A program made the translations under genes and the position numbers. From assembly GCF_003989665.1 (NCBI RefSeq), contig NZ_RZIJ01000002.1, forward strand, positions 310,001 through 374,000: a DNA stretch of 64,000 bases. Reading direction: 5' to 3'. The notes beneath the pieces are model-generated. The model was not told the DNA's origin. It did not search any database and worked only from the letters and a program-made list of their open reading frames with translations. The DNA is from Azospirillum doebereinerae. GTDB lineage: Bacteria > Pseudomonadota > Alphaproteobacteria > Azospirillales > Azospirillaceae. This document shows, piece by piece, positions 9,965 to 20,371 of this stretch. The number at the start of each line of letters is the position of its first letter. Positions within the stretch are counted from its first letter, which is position 1.

Positions 9965-10858
9965 TTACAGGGCCTCGGCACCGGAGATGATCTCGATCAG
10001 CTCCTTGGTGATGTAGGCCTGGCGCGTCCGGTTGTAGGTGATCGTCAGCTTGTTGATCATGTCGCCGGCGTTGCGCGTCGCGTTGTCCATCGCGGTCATC
10101 CGGGCGCCCTGCTCGGACGCCGCGCTCTCCAAGAGCGCGCGGTAGATCTGGATCGACAGGTTGCGCGGCAGCAGTTCGGCGAGGATCTGCTCCTCGTCGG
10201 GCTCGAACTCGTAGATCGCCTTGGCTTCGTCCGTCGCGGCGGGGGCGGCGTCGGCCGCGACCGGAACCGCGAAGGGGATCAGCTGCTGGACGGTCACGAT
10301 CTGCGAGATCGCCGACTTGAACTTGTTGAAGACGACCGAGCAGACGTCGAACTCGCCGGCGTCGAACATCGCCAGCACCTTCTTCGCCACCATGTCGGCG
10401 TCGGCGAAGGAGAGACGGCGGCGACCGACGTCCTCGTAGCTCTCGACGATCAGCGAGGCGTAGTCGCGGCGCAGCTGGTCGCGGCCCTTGCGGCCCACGG
10501 TCAGCACCTTCACGGTCTTGCCCTCGCCCTGGAGGCGGGCGATCTGGCGCTTGGCCTCGCGGACGATGGAGCCGTTGAAGGCGCCGCACAGACCGCGATC
10601 GGAGCTGACGACGACCAGCAGGTGCACCTGGTCGGCGCCCGTCCCGGTCATCAGCTTCGGCCCGTTGCCACTGTCCTGCACGTTGGAGGCCAGCGACGAC
10701 AGCATGCGGCCCATACGCTCCGCGTAGGGACCGCCGGCTTCCGCCTGCTCCTGCGCGCGGCGCAGCTTGGAGGCCGCGACCATCTTCATGGCCGAGGTGA
10801 TCTTGCGCGTCGACTGGACGCTCGCGATCCGGTTTTTTAGGTCCTTGAGGTTAGGCAT
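9965..10858 (-). CDS. atpG: ATP synthase F1 subunit gamma
   Basis: A 297-residue gamma subunit. The N-terminal helix has the conserved start [20 protein letters not shown] and [16 protein letters not shown]. The central Rossmann-like part has [13 protein letters not shown], and the C-terminal helix carries [20 protein letters not shown]. It forms the rotating central shaft through the alpha3-beta3 ring. It is encoded between atpA (86 bases upstream) and atpD in the standard order. Confidence 0.98.
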   Translation of the reverse strand: MPNLKDLKNRIASVQSTRKITSAMKMVAASKLRRAQEQAEAGGPYAERMGRMLSSLASNVQDSGNGPKLMTGTGADQVHLLVVVSSDRGLCGAFNGSIVREAKRQIARLQGEGKTVKVLTVGRKGRDQLRRDYASLIVESYEDVGRRRLSFADADMVAKKVLAMFDAGEFDVCSVVFNKFKSAISQIVTVQQLIPFAVPVAADAAPAATDEAKAIYEFEPDEEQILAELLPRNLSIQIYRALLESAASEQGARMTAMDNATRNAGDMINKLTITYNRTRQAYITKELIEIISGAEAL

Positions 10859-10944
10859 GCCGGCCCTTCAATTCCGCTCGAGGTCGTTCCGTGCCCGTCT
10901 TCCGTGACGGCGGGGGGCGGTCGCCCGCCCCCGCGCACGGTCGG

Positions 10945-12473
<1,529 letters not shown>

Positions 12474-12474
<1 letters not shown>

Positions 12475-13043
12475 CAGACTGACCCCCCTGAGGCCTTCAT
12501 GGCGAGTTGCAACTTGTTCAGCTTCGTGCGCACGGAGGTATCGACCATGCGCGAGCCGAACTTGACGATCATGCCGCCGATCAACTCGGGATCGACGGAG
12601 GTGTTCACCAGCACCTTGGAACCGATGGACGCCTTGAGCGTGTCGATCACGGCGTTGCGCTGGGCGTCGCTCAGCGGCTGGGCCGAGGTGACCTGGGCGG
12701 TGACCTCGCCGCGGCGCCGGGCCAGCTCGGCCAGGAAGCCGTCGATCATGCCGTCGATCGAGAAGAGGCGGCGATTCGCCGCCACCAGCCCGATGAAGCG
12801 CTTGGTCAGATCGGACAGGCCGGCGCTGTCCAGGACAGCGGCCATCGCGCGGGCCTGATCGGCACGGCTGATCACGGGGCTGCGGACGAGGCGACGCAGG
12901 TCAGCGCTCTCGGCCAGGATCTGCTTCAGCGTGGACAGATCGCTCGCGACCGTGTCCAACGCCTGGTTTTCGTCCGCAAGCTCGAACAGCGCGGTGGAGT
13001 AGCGCGCGGCGAGTTCGGAAACGCCTGTTCCTTCGGATGCCAC
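12474..13043 (-). CDS. atpH: ATP synthase F1 subunit delta
   Basis: A 189-residue delta subunit. It has the N-terminal helical bundle ([16 protein letters not shown]) and the C-terminal motif [20 protein letters not shown], which matches the conserved GG(M/I)xxRxGxxxxDxS pattern. It links F1 to the peripheral stalk. It is the first gene of atpHAGDC; the F0 genes are not in the window, as is usual for alphaproteobacteria, where F0 and F1 genes form separate operons. Confidence 0.97.
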
Positions 13044-13400
13044 CTGATCCCTCGAATTGAGTTCGGTAGACGGTGAATTCAGCGGCCCTAGAGGGTGTCA
13101 ACCCGAGGCACAAACACCCCGGCCGCGAAAGCGAGCGGTCCAATATCACAGGAATTGCCCCCACGCAACCGGGTCTGGACAATTTGCGTGCGGCGTTTTG
13201 AGCAACTGCGGAATCATCGGTCCGCGCAATGTTCAATCCGCGCGGGCCGATGGACCCGGCTGTGACTTCCACGGGCACACGGGACGCGCTTAATTGGCGA
13301 TTAACCATTCCGGCGCAGGGTCGCTTCAGACCGCGTTATCAAGAGCCGCTTCTTCGGTTCGCCTCCCTTCGGGTCACCGAGACGAAAGGCCCCCGCCCCC
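13044..13400. other. Divergent intergenic region upstream of atpH
   Basis: A 357-base gene-free region between atpH (minus) and a hypothetical gene (plus). It should carry the promoter of the ATP synthase operon, but I cannot pick a convincing -35/-10 pair. The one clear element is a CtrA-type box at 13290-13305. Confidence 0.6.
13290..13305 (+). promoter_or_regulatory. CtrA-type binding site
   Basis: The sequence is TTAA, then 7 bases (TTGGCGA), then TTAAC, an exact match to the full alphaproteobacterial CtrA consensus TTAA-N7-TTAAC. It is 96 bases upstream of the hypothetical gene at 13401 and 247 bases upstream of atpH on the other strand. Which of the two it controls is not clear; orientation and distance favour the gene at 13401. 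Confidence 0.6.
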
Positions 13401-13748
13401 ATGACCGCCACCGCCGCCGCGACCGCCACCGTGCTTGCCTTCTCCAGCGCCCGCTTCACGCCGGACGACCTCGCCACCTTCGAGACCATCGCCGAACCCA
13501 AGCTGCGGGACGGCCATTGGGCCGGAGTCGTCCGCGAGTCGGGGCGCGAGCACGACCGCCTGCTGGTGCTGCTGCCCGAGGTCGACCGCCCGGTCTTCCG
13601 CTTCGAGCGCGACGGGCGCGGGCGCTACACCCTGTCCTTCCACGACCGGTCCGGCTGGTACGGCATCGGGGCCGGCGGCAGCGCCGCGGAATGCCTGTCG
13701 ATCTGGCGCGCACGGCCGCGCACGGCCGCGCCGTTTCCGGTGCTGTAG
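13401..13748 (+). CDS. Small hypothetical protein (115 aa)
   Basis: A 115-residue protein with no domain I recognise. An Ala/Thr-rich N-terminus (MTATAAATATVLAF) is followed by a mixed alpha/beta region with VRESGREHDRLLVLLPEVD and FERDGRGRYTLSFHDRSGWY. It has no signal peptide, membrane helix or metal motif. Coding is supported by high GC at third positions and by an amino-acid composition better than the overlapping frames. An exact CtrA box lies 96 bases upstream. The start at 13401 has only a weak ribosome-binding site (GAAAGG, rather far). Two tandem CGCACGGCCG repeats near the 3' end give the repeat RPRTA. Confidence 0.6.
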   Translation: MTATAAATATVLAFSSARFTPDDLATFETIAEPKLRDGHWAGVVRESGREHDRLLVLLPEVDRPVFRFERDGRGRYTLSFHDRSGWYGIGAGGSAAECLSIWRARPRTAAPFPVL

Positions 13749-13774
13749 ATCCTTAACAATACGAATCGCGCGGC

Positions 13775-14278
13775 TCAGCGGTAGACGCCGACCGCCAGCG
13801 TGTAGGGTTTTCCGTTCAGGACCAGGCGGCGCGCGTGCATCGTCTTCCGGGCGATCTGCCCCGACAGCGGGTCGAGCCACCGATAGGTCACGTCGGCGCG
13901 GCCCTGCCGCTCGACTCCGTCCAGCGCCTCGCGCATGAAGGGCTTGCCGTCCGCATCGCGCAGATCGGTCAGGTTGCTCCCGTTCAGCGAGGGCGTCCAG
14001 CCATGCGCCACCATCACCCCGTCGCGGTCCAGAAGCATCGGGTAGAGGTCGCGGTCGATGAAGCCGCCCTCATGGTCGGCGAAGACCCCAGGGGCGGCGC
14101 CCACGCCGTTCCGGTTCAGGTAGCGCTCCGCCCGGTCCAGCATCGCCCCGGCCTCCGCGTCGGTGCCGCGCGTGCGCGCCGGCGCGCCGGCGGTCAGCGC
14201 GATCACCAGCAGAAGCAGCAGGACCGGGATGACCGTCAGCAGCGTGTGGCGGTGAAGACGGCCGTTCAGTCTGTGCAT
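13775..14278 (-). CDS. Stand-alone Cache-domain membrane or periplasmic protein
   Basis: A 167-residue protein with one N-terminal hydrophobic segment (TVIPVLLLLLVIALTAGAPA, residues about 16-35) followed by a single Cache sensory domain. It shows the pattern DRDGVMVAHGWTPSLNGSNL, then LRDADGKPFMREALDG, and ends at YTLAVGVYR. Cache domains bind small ligands in the periplasm and are normally fused to chemoreceptors or kinases; here nothing follows. The start at 14278 (MHRLNGR) gives a short basic segment before the helix; an in-frame upstream ATG at 14401 would add 41 residues with no homologous look. It may partner with a separate transducer or be a truncated receptor. Confidence 0.7.
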   Translation of the reverse strand: MHRLNGRLHRHTLLTVIPVLLLLLVIALTAGAPARTRGTDAEAGAMLDRAERYLNRNGVGAAPGVFADHEGGFIDRDLYPMLLDRDGVMVAHGWTPSLNGSNLTDLRDADGKPFMREALDGVERQGRADVTYRWLDPLSGQIARKTMHARRLVLNGKPYTLAVGVYR

Positions 14279-14428
14279 GAGACATTCCGGATGGACAAGC
14301 GGCGCCGTAAGCATGGGCATCGTGGTAGTACCGCAGACGGCACGGCGCAATGGACCAATCGTCACAGGTGCCATGCCAAAGCAACACCCGCGATTTGCCA
14401 TAACGCCGTCCCCGCCTCTCCTTGGCCT

Positions 14429-16669
14429 TTACAGGAAGCTGTAGGGATCGACGTCGATCTGCACGCGGATCGACGGCGGAATCTCGACCCGACTCAACCA
14501 ATCCGCGATCAAGGGTTGCACTTGCGTGGCGCGCGGGGCTTTCAGCAGCAACCGGCGGCGGTGCCGGCCGCGCAGCAGTGCCAGCGGCGCCGGGGCCGGT
14601 CCCAGCACATGCACCGTCTCGCCGCGCGGCGCCGCGCGGCCGAGCGCCATCGCCACCCGATCCACCAGCGTCGGATCCTCGCCGGACACGATGAGCGCCG
14701 CCAGCCGGCCGAAGGGCGGCATGCCGGCCTCCTGCCGCATCTCCGCCTCCAGTTGGTAGAAGCCGTCGCGGTCGCCCGCCGCCAGCGCCTGCATCACCGG
14801 ATGCTCGGGCATGAAGGTTTGCAGCATCACCCGTCCCGGCCGCTCGCCGCGCCCGGCCCGCCCCGCCACTTGGTGAAGCAGCTGGTAGGTCCGCTCGGCC
14901 GCGCGCAGGTCGCCGCCGTTCAGGCCGAGGTCGGCATCGACCACCCCGACCAGCGTCAGCATCGGAAAATGGTGGCCCTTCGCCATCACCTGGGTGCCGA
15001 TGACGATGTCCAGCTCGTGGTCGCCGATCTTGCGGACCATCTCCTGGATCGCGCGCGGACCGAACAGCGTGTCGGACGCCATGATGGCGGCGCGGGCGTC
15101 GGGGTAAAGCTCCGCCACCTCCTCGGCGATGCGCTCCACGCCGGGGCCGCAGGCCGCCATGGTGCCCTCCTCCCCGCAACTCGGGCAGCTCGGCGGCAAG
15201 GGCTGTTGCAGACCGCAATGGTGACATTGGAGCTTGCGGGCCAGCCGGTGCTCGACCAGCCACGCGGTGCAGTTCGGGCATTGCATGCGGTGGCCGCAGG
15301 CCCGGCACAGCGTCAGCGGGGCGTAGCCACGCCGGTTCAGGAACAGCATCGCCTGCTCGCCGCCGGCCAGCGTCTCGGTCAGCGCCTTGCGCACGCTGGG
15401 CGCCAGCCAGTGTCGGGCGGGCGGGCGGTCGCGCCGCAAATCGATCAGATCGATGTCGGGCAGCACGGCGCCGCCGTGGCGCGACGGCAGCTCGATGCGG
15501 GCGTAGCGGTGGCTGTCGGCGTTGACCTTGGTCTCCAGCGAAGGCGTCGCCGAGACCAGCACGATGGGCAAGCCCCCCAGATGCGCCCGCGCGACGGCCA
15601 TGTCGCGGGCGTGGTAGATGGCCCCCTCCTCCTGCTTGTAGGCGGAGTCGTGCTCCTCGTCGACGACGATCACCCCGAGGTCGGGATAGGGCAGGAACAG
15701 CGCGGAGCGGGCGCCGACCACCACCGGCACCTCGCCCTTGGCGATGGCGCGCCACGTGTCGCGGCGCTGCGCCCCGGTCAGCTCCGAATGCCATTCGGCG
15801 GGTGGCGCGCCGAAGCGCTTGGCAAAGCGGTCGAGCCACTGCGCCGACAGCGCGATCTCCGGCAGCAGCACCAGCGCCTGCTTGCCCTGCTTCAGCGCGG
15901 TGGCGATCGCCTCGTAATAAACCTCGGTCTTGCCCGACCCGGTCACCCCGTCGAGCAGCACGGTCGAATAGCCGCCGGTGCCGACGCGGGCGCGCAGGTC
16001 CTCGGCCGCCGCCTCCTGGTTGGCCGACAGGGAGGGGCCGGGGCGCGCCCAGTCGGGCGGGCGGCCCAGCGTCGTCGGCTCCAGCAACACCGGTTCCAGC
16101 AGCCCGGCCTCGGCCAGACCGCGCACCACGGTGACGCCGCAGCCGGCCTCCTCGGCCAGTTCGCCCGGCGTGCGCGGCGGCCCGCCCGCCAGCGTGTCGT
16201 CGAGCAGGGCCAGCACGCGCTTGCGCGGGTCGGTCATCTTGAAGCCGGGCGGCGGCTCGGCGTCGGCTTTGCGCAGGTAAGCCAGCGTCGGCTTGGGCGG
16301 CTCCAGCGCCGAGGGCACGCTCATCGCCATGCGCAGGACGGATCCGGGCAGCGTCATCGTGTAGGCGGCCACCCACTCGATGAAGCGGCGGCCGACCTCG
16401 GTCATCGGCGGCACATCGAAGCGGCGGACCACGGCCTTCAGCCGGCCGCTCTCGACCGTCCCGGCCCCCGGCCCCCAGACCACGCCGATGACACGGCGCG
16501 GCCCCAGCGGCACCTCGACGACGTCGCCGGGGACGAGCGCCATGCCGTCGGGCACGCGGTAATCGTAGGCTTCGCGCAGCGGCAGCGGCAACAGCACCGC
16601 GACGCGCGCCTCGGCCCCCAGAAGATCACCCTGGAGGGCCGGGCCGGAACTGGCGGAAGGCTCACGCAT
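14429..16669 (-). CDS. priA: Primosomal protein N' (PriA helicase)
   Basis: A 746-residue PriA. It has the N-terminal DNA-binding domain ([20 protein letters not shown]), the helicase P-loop [15 protein letters not shown], the DEEH box ([16 protein letters not shown]), and the helicase-lobe zinc-binding cysteines [17 protein letters not shown] and CPSC. It ends with the C-terminal motif [12 protein letters not shown]. It restarts stalled replication forks by 3'-5' unwinding and loading of the replicative helicase. All eight zinc cysteines are present, so it looks intact. It is divergent from fsa with a 119-base gap. Confidence 0.97.
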   Translation of the reverse strand: MREPSASSGPALQGDLLGAEARVAVLLPLPLREAYDYRVPDGMALVPGDVVEVPLGPRRVIGVVWGPGAGTVESGRLKAVVRRFDVPPMTEVGRRFIEWVAAYTMTLPGSVLRMAMSVPSALEPPKPTLAYLRKADAEPPPGFKMTDPRKRVLALLDDTLAGGPPRTPGELAEEAGCGVTVVRGLAEAGLLEPVLLEPTTLGRPPDWARPGPSLSANQEAAAEDLRARVGTGGYSTVLLDGVTGSGKTEVYYEAIATALKQGKQALVLLPEIALSAQWLDRFAKRFGAPPAEWHSELTGAQRRDTWRAIAKGEVPVVVGARSALFLPYPDLGVIVVDEEHDSAYKQEEGAIYHARDMAVARAHLGGLPIVLVSATPSLETKVNADSHRYARIELPSRHGGAVLPDIDLIDLRRDRPPARHWLAPSVRKALTETLAGGEQAMLFLNRRGYAPLTLCRACGHRMQCPNCTAWLVEHRLARKLQCHHCGLQQPLPPSCPSCGEEGTMAACGPGVERIAEEVAELYPDARAAIMASDTLFGPRAIQEMVRKIGDHELDIVIGTQVMAKGHHFPMLTLVGVVDADLGLNGGDLRAAERTYQLLHQVAGRAGRGERPGRVMLQTFMPEHPVMQALAAGDRDGFYQLEAEMRQEAGMPPFGRLAALIVSGEDPTLVDRVAMALGRAAPRGETVHVLGPAPAPLALLRGRHRRRLLLKAPRATQVQPLIADWLSRVEIPPSIRVQIDVDPYSFL

Positions 16670-16746
16670 CGGCTAGAGTGGTCCCATGCCCCGGTCGCCG
16701 GGCGGGACGGCCCGCCGGTGTGGTGCCGGTGCGGCCGGTCCCGGTT

Positions 16747-16774
16747 CTTTCAGCCACGCCTCTTTCAGCCACGC
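16747..16774 (+). repeat. 13-bp direct repeat upstream of fsa
   Basis: CTTTCAGCCACGC occurs at 16747-16759 and again at 16762-16774, separated by two bases and ending 14 bases before the fsa start codon. It may be a slippage duplication in the leader or a tandem binding site. Confidence 0.6.
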
Positions 16775-16788
16775 ATGGACCCTTTGTC

Positions 16789-17445
16789 ATGAAGTTCTTC
16801 GTCGACACCGCCGACATCACCGAGATCCGCGATCTGGCCGATTCCGGTTTGCTGGACGGTGTTACCACCAACCCCTCCCTGATCGCCAAGAGCGGCCGCA
16901 ACTTCCTCGACCTCGTGGCCGAGATCTGCGACGTGGTCGACGGCCCGGTCAGCGCCGAGGTGGCTTCCACCGACTTCGACACCATGCTCGCCGAAGGGCT
17001 GAAGATCGCCAAGATCTCTCCGCGCGTCGCGGTGAAGGTGCCACTGACCCCCGCCGGGCTCAAGGTCTGCAAGGCCCTGTCGTCCGAAGGGACGATGGTC
17101 AACGTCACGCTGTGCTTCTCCCCCGCCCAGGCCATCCTCGCCGCCAAGGCCGGCGCGACCTTCGTGTCGCCCTTCGTCGGCCGGCTGGACGACATCGGGC
17201 AGGAGGGGATGGGCATCATCTCCGACATCTGCGAGATCTACGCGAACTACGACTATTTCAAGACCGAGGTGCTGGTCGCCTCGGTCCGCAGCCCGATGCA
17301 CATCGTCAACGCCGCCCGCATCGGCGCCCATGTCGTCACCGCGCCGACCTCGGTGCTCAAGCAGCTCTTCAACCATCCGCTGACCGACAAGGGCCTCGCC
17401 CAGTTCGTCCAGGATTGGAAGAAGACCGGCCAGTCCATCCTCTGA
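16789..17445 (+). CDS. fsa: Fructose-6-phosphate aldolase / small transaldolase (TalC type)
   Basis: A 218-residue class I aldolase of the short transaldolase subfamily. It starts with [16 protein letters not shown] and continues with [13 protein letters not shown] and the Schiff-base lysine Lys83 in [10 protein letters not shown], then [17 protein letters not shown] and [11 protein letters not shown]. It interconverts sugar phosphates in the cytoplasm. The short length and sequence fit the FSA/TalC group, but aldolase versus transaldolase activity cannot be told apart reliably by eye. The start at 16789 was chosen for the family N-terminus; the longer open frame upstream is proline/valine-rich and not homologous. 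DUF484 follows after 27 bases. Confidence 0.93.
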   Translation: MKFFVDTADITEIRDLADSGLLDGVTTNPSLIAKSGRNFLDLVAEICDVVDGPVSAEVASTDFDTMLAEGLKIAKISPRVAVKVPLTPAGLKVCKALSSEGTMVNVTLCFSPAQAILAAKAGATFVSPFVGRLDDIGQEGMGIISDICEIYANYDYFKTEVLVASVRSPMHIVNAARIGAHVVTAPTSVLKQLFNHPLTDKGLAQFVQDWKKTGQSIL

Positions 17446-17472
17446 CGCGCCCGTCCAGGGGAGGATGACGCG

Positions 17473-18186
17473 ATGGGCCGCGAGACCGGACACCCCCAAC
17501 GACCGACGCCGACGCTCTCCCCGGAGGACGTCTGCGCGTATCTGCGGAACCACCCGGATTTCCTGGCCCAGAACGCCGATCTGGTCCACCACCTGACCCC
17601 GCCTTCCCAGGACCGCGGGCGTGGGGTGGTGGATCTCCAGAGCTTCATGCTGGAGCGTCTGCGCGGCGAGGTGCGGCGCCTGAAGGCCGAGCAGCGCGAG
17701 CTGATCGGCACCAGCCGCGCCAACCTGAACAGCCAGAACCGCATCCACGCCGCCGTGCTGTTCCTGCTCGACGCCCAGAGCTTCGAGCATCTGATCCAGA
17801 CCATCACCACCGATCTGGCCGTGCTGCTGGACCTCGACGTCGCCTGTCTGGTCGTCGAATCGAACGGGGGCGACATCCCGCACGTCCACACGTCCGGCGT
17901 GCGCGTGGTCGAGCCCGGCGCCATCGCCGAACGGCTGGGCCGCGCCGACGTGGTGCTGAACCGGGACATCCAGGGCGATCCGGAGATCTACGGCCCCGGC
18001 GCCGGCTTGGTGCGCTCGGAGGCGCTGATCCGCATCCACGTGTCGAGCGAGACGCCCGAGGGCATGCTGGCCTTCGGCAGCCGCGAGCCGGACACCTTCC
18101 ACACCGGCCAAGGCACCGAATTGGTGGGCTTCCTCGCCCGCGTGGTCGAACGGGTCATCCGGGGCTGGCTGGAGCTGCCGGCGTGA
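17473..18186 (+). CDS. DUF484 family protein (GAF-like)
   Basis: A 237-residue DUF484 protein. The N-terminal signature LSPEDVCAYLRNHPDFLAQN (residues about 15-34) leads to VVDLQSFMLERLRGEVRRLK, a short coiled coil, and then a GAF-like domain (about 90-230) ending in LVGFLARVVERVIRGWL. The molecular role is not established. In many proteobacteria it is encoded directly before xerC, as here. Its stop codon overlaps the xerC GTG start (GTGA), which implies coupled translation and a possible link to chromosome dimer resolution. Confidence 0.9.
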   Translation: MGRETGHPQRPTPTLSPEDVCAYLRNHPDFLAQNADLVHHLTPPSQDRGRGVVDLQSFMLERLRGEVRRLKAEQRELIGTSRANLNSQNRIHAAVLFLLDAQSFEHLIQTITTDLAVLLDLDVACLVVESNGGDIPHVHTSGVRVVEPGAIAERLGRADVVLNRDIQGDPEIYGPGAGLVRSEALIRIHVSSETPEGMLAFGSREPDTFHTGQGTELVGFLARVVERVIRGWLELPA

Positions 18187-19148
18187 CCACCGGACCGACG
18201 CTGGGGCCGGCGCTGGGGTTCTCCGCCAAGCCCGACGTGCAGGACACGCTGGTCCACTGGCAGCGCTGGATGCGGAGCGAGCGCAACGTCTCGCCGCACA
18301 CCCTGTCCGCCTACGTCAACGACGTGGCCGAGTTCCTGCGCTTCCTCACCGAATACCGGGGCGGCTCCCCGCCCTCGATGAACGATCTGGCCGGGATGAA
18401 GGCCGGGGAGTTCCGGGCGTGGCTGTCGCGGCTCGCCATGGACGGTCTGGTCGGGGCCAGCCGGGCGCGCAAGCTGGCGGCGGTGCGCAACCTGTTCCGC
18501 TGGATGGACCGCGACGGCCGCCTGCACAACCCGGCCATCGCGACGCTGAACACCCCGAAGGTGCTGCGCCCGGTGCCGCGCCCGCTGACCGAGATCGACA
18601 CCGACCGCTTCCTCGACGAGGCCGAGCAGGACCGCGAGGAGCCGTGGATCGGCAAGCGCGACCGCGCGCTGTTCACGCTGCTCTACGGCTGCGGCCTGCG
18701 AATCTCCGAGGCGTTGGGGCTGGCGCGCAAGGACGCGCCGCTGGGCGAAAGCCTGCGCGTCACCGGCAAGGGCCGCAAGGAGCGCATGATCCCGGTGCTG
18801 CCGGCGGTGACCGAGGCGGTTCAGGCCTACCTCGATACCTGCCCCTTCACCCTGGCCCCGGACGGGCCATTGTTCGTCGGCGTGCGCGGTGGGAGGCTGA
18901 ACGCGGGCATCGCGCAGCACCAGATGCAGAAACTGCGCGGGTTGATGGGATTGCCGGACAGCGCCACGCCGCACGCGCTGCGCCACAGCTTCGCGACGCA
19001 TCTGCTGGCCGATGGCGGGGATCTGCGGGCGATCCAGGATTTGCTGGGGCACGCCTCGCTCTCCACCACGCAGCGCTACACGGATGTGGAGAGCGAGCAG
19101 TTGATGAACGTGTACCGGTCGGCCCATCCGCGGGCGCGCAAGAGTTAG
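18183..19148 (+). CDS. xerC: Tyrosine recombinase XerC
   Basis: A 321-residue tyrosine recombinase. The N-terminal SAM-like core-binding domain has RNVSPHTLSAYVNDVAEFL. The catalytic domain shows the expected residues: Arg173 (GCGLRISEALGL), Lys around 197 (GKGRKERMIPV), His264 and Arg267 (HALRHSFATHLL), His290 (LLGHASLSTTQ) and nucleophile Tyr299 (RYTDV). It acts with XerD at dif to resolve chromosome dimers. The GTG start overlaps the DUF484 stop. Housekeeping context (priA, fsa, DUF484) favours XerC over a phage or integron integrase. Confidence 0.95.
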   Translation: MTTGPTLGPALGFSAKPDVQDTLVHWQRWMRSERNVSPHTLSAYVNDVAEFLRFLTEYRGGSPPSMNDLAGMKAGEFRAWLSRLAMDGLVGASRARKLAAVRNLFRWMDRDGRLHNPAIATLNTPKVLRPVPRPLTEIDTDRFLDEAEQDREEPWIGKRDRALFTLLYGCGLRISEALGLARKDAPLGESLRVTGKGRKERMIPVLPAVTEAVQAYLDTCPFTLAPDGPLFVGVRGGRLNAGIAQHQMQKLRGLMGLPDSATPHALRHSFATHLLADGGDLRAIQDLLGHASLSTTQRYTDVESEQLMNVYRSAHPRARKS

Positions 19149-19278
19149 AACCGGCTTGACCATCAGCGGCCGGGCCGCCCCGGTCACTTCGTCGCGGAGG
19201 CTGCGCGGGCGGTTGCCTGACGCGTCCGCTTCTCCTAGCGTTGGTTGGGTGGGAAAACGATACGCAAGGGGCGCTGGA

Positions 19279-20238
19279 ATGGACGAGGTCAAGACGGGCA
19301 TCGAGGCCGAGGCCGGCGACAAGCCGAAAAAGAAGAAGGCGCCGAAGCTGAAGGATCTCGGGCTCGGCGTCCCGGCCACCGGCGGCGAGGTGCTGCGCGA
19401 CGCCAAGGAGGCAGCCGCCATCGAGGCCCACTGGCGCGACCTGAGCGGCGGCAAGCCGCCGAAGGACGGCAAGAAGGTCAAATACGTCGACGAATTGGCC
19501 CGGCTGCAGTTCGAACTGATCAAGCTGCAGGAATGGGTGCGGGTCAACGGCCTGAAGGTCTGCGTGCTGTTCGAAGGGCGCGACGCCGCCGGAAAGGGCG
19601 GCGTCATCAAGCGCATCACCGAAAGCCTCAACCCCCGCGTCTGCCGGATCGTGGCTCTCGGAACGCCGACCGAGAGGGAGCGCGGGCAGTGGTACTTCCA
19701 GCGCTACGTCGCGCAGCTTCCCGCCAAGGGTGAGATCGTGCTGTTCGACCGCAGCTGGTACAACCGCGCCGGCGTCGAACGGGTCATGGGCTTCTGCACC
19801 GACGATGAATACCAGGAGTTCCTGCGCGCCTGCCCGGCCTTCGAGGAGATGCTGGTCCGCTCCGGCGTCATCCTGATCAAATACTGGTTCTCGGTCAGCG
19901 ACGAGGAGCAGGAGAAGCGCTTCACCGAGCGCATGCACAACCCGATCAAGCGCTGGAAACTCAGCCCGATGGACCTCGAATCCCGCAAGCACTGGGTCGA
20001 GTATTCCAAGGCCAAGGACGTCATGCTGGAACACACCGACAAGAAGCTGACGCCGTGGTACATCGTCGACGCCGACGACAAGAAGAAGGCGCGGCTGAAC
20101 TGCATCCACCACCTGCTCCAGCAGATCCCCTATCAGGACATCGCCCCGGTGGAGCTGGAGCTGCCGCCCCGGCAGAGCGACGACGGCTATAAAAGGCCGA
20201 AGAAGTCGAAGCAAAACTGGGTGCCGGACGCGTACTGA
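19279..20238 (+). CDS. ppk2: Polyphosphate kinase 2 (PPK2)
   Basis: A 319-residue one-domain PPK2. It has a lysine-rich N-terminal tail (KPKKKKAPKLK), then LQEWVRVNGLKVCVLFEGRDAAGKGG (split here as QEWVRVNGLKVCV and FEGRDAAGKGGVIKRI) containing the Walker A, and the Walker B/lid segment LFDRSWYNRAGVERVMGF. YWFSVSDEEQEKRF and RWKLSPMDLESRKHW follow. PPK2 enzymes phosphorylate nucleoside mono- or diphosphates with polyphosphate. Length and motifs fit the single-domain class; the nucleotide preference is not readable. The start at 19279 (MDEVKTG) follows GGCGCTGGA, and the longer upstream frame lacks homology. It is monocistronic and convergent with lpdA. Confidence 0.93.
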   Translation: MDEVKTGIEAEAGDKPKKKKAPKLKDLGLGVPATGGEVLRDAKEAAAIEAHWRDLSGGKPPKDGKKVKYVDELARLQFELIKLQEWVRVNGLKVCVLFEGRDAAGKGGVIKRITESLNPRVCRIVALGTPTERERGQWYFQRYVAQLPAKGEIVLFDRSWYNRAGVERVMGFCTDDEYQEFLRACPAFEEMLVRSGVILIKYWFSVSDEEQEKRFTERMHNPIKRWKLSPMDLESRKHWVEYSKAKDVMLEHTDKKLTPWYIVDADDKKKARLNCIHHLLQQIPYQDIAPVELELPPRQSDDGYKRPKKSKQNWVPDAY

Positions 20239-20308
20239 AAGCTGTCGCTCATAGCGATCAACCGGTCATCTTTCTTATCTGTGTCCATCCGTGTCGATCT
20301 GTGGACAA

Positions 20309-20357
20309 TAAAAAAGCGCCCTTCCCCTCCTGCCTGCGTGCGGGAGGGGAAGGGCGC
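20309..20357 (-). terminator. Intrinsic terminator of lpdA
   Basis: A perfect 15-bp stem (20316-20330 with 20343-20357; 12-base loop) is followed on the minus strand by TTTTTTATTG. It lies 15 bases past the lpdA stop. The stem also belongs to the CCCTTCCCC/GGGGAAGGG palindrome family noted elsewhere. Confidence 0.85.
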
Positions 20358-20371
20358 CGTAATTCACCCGA

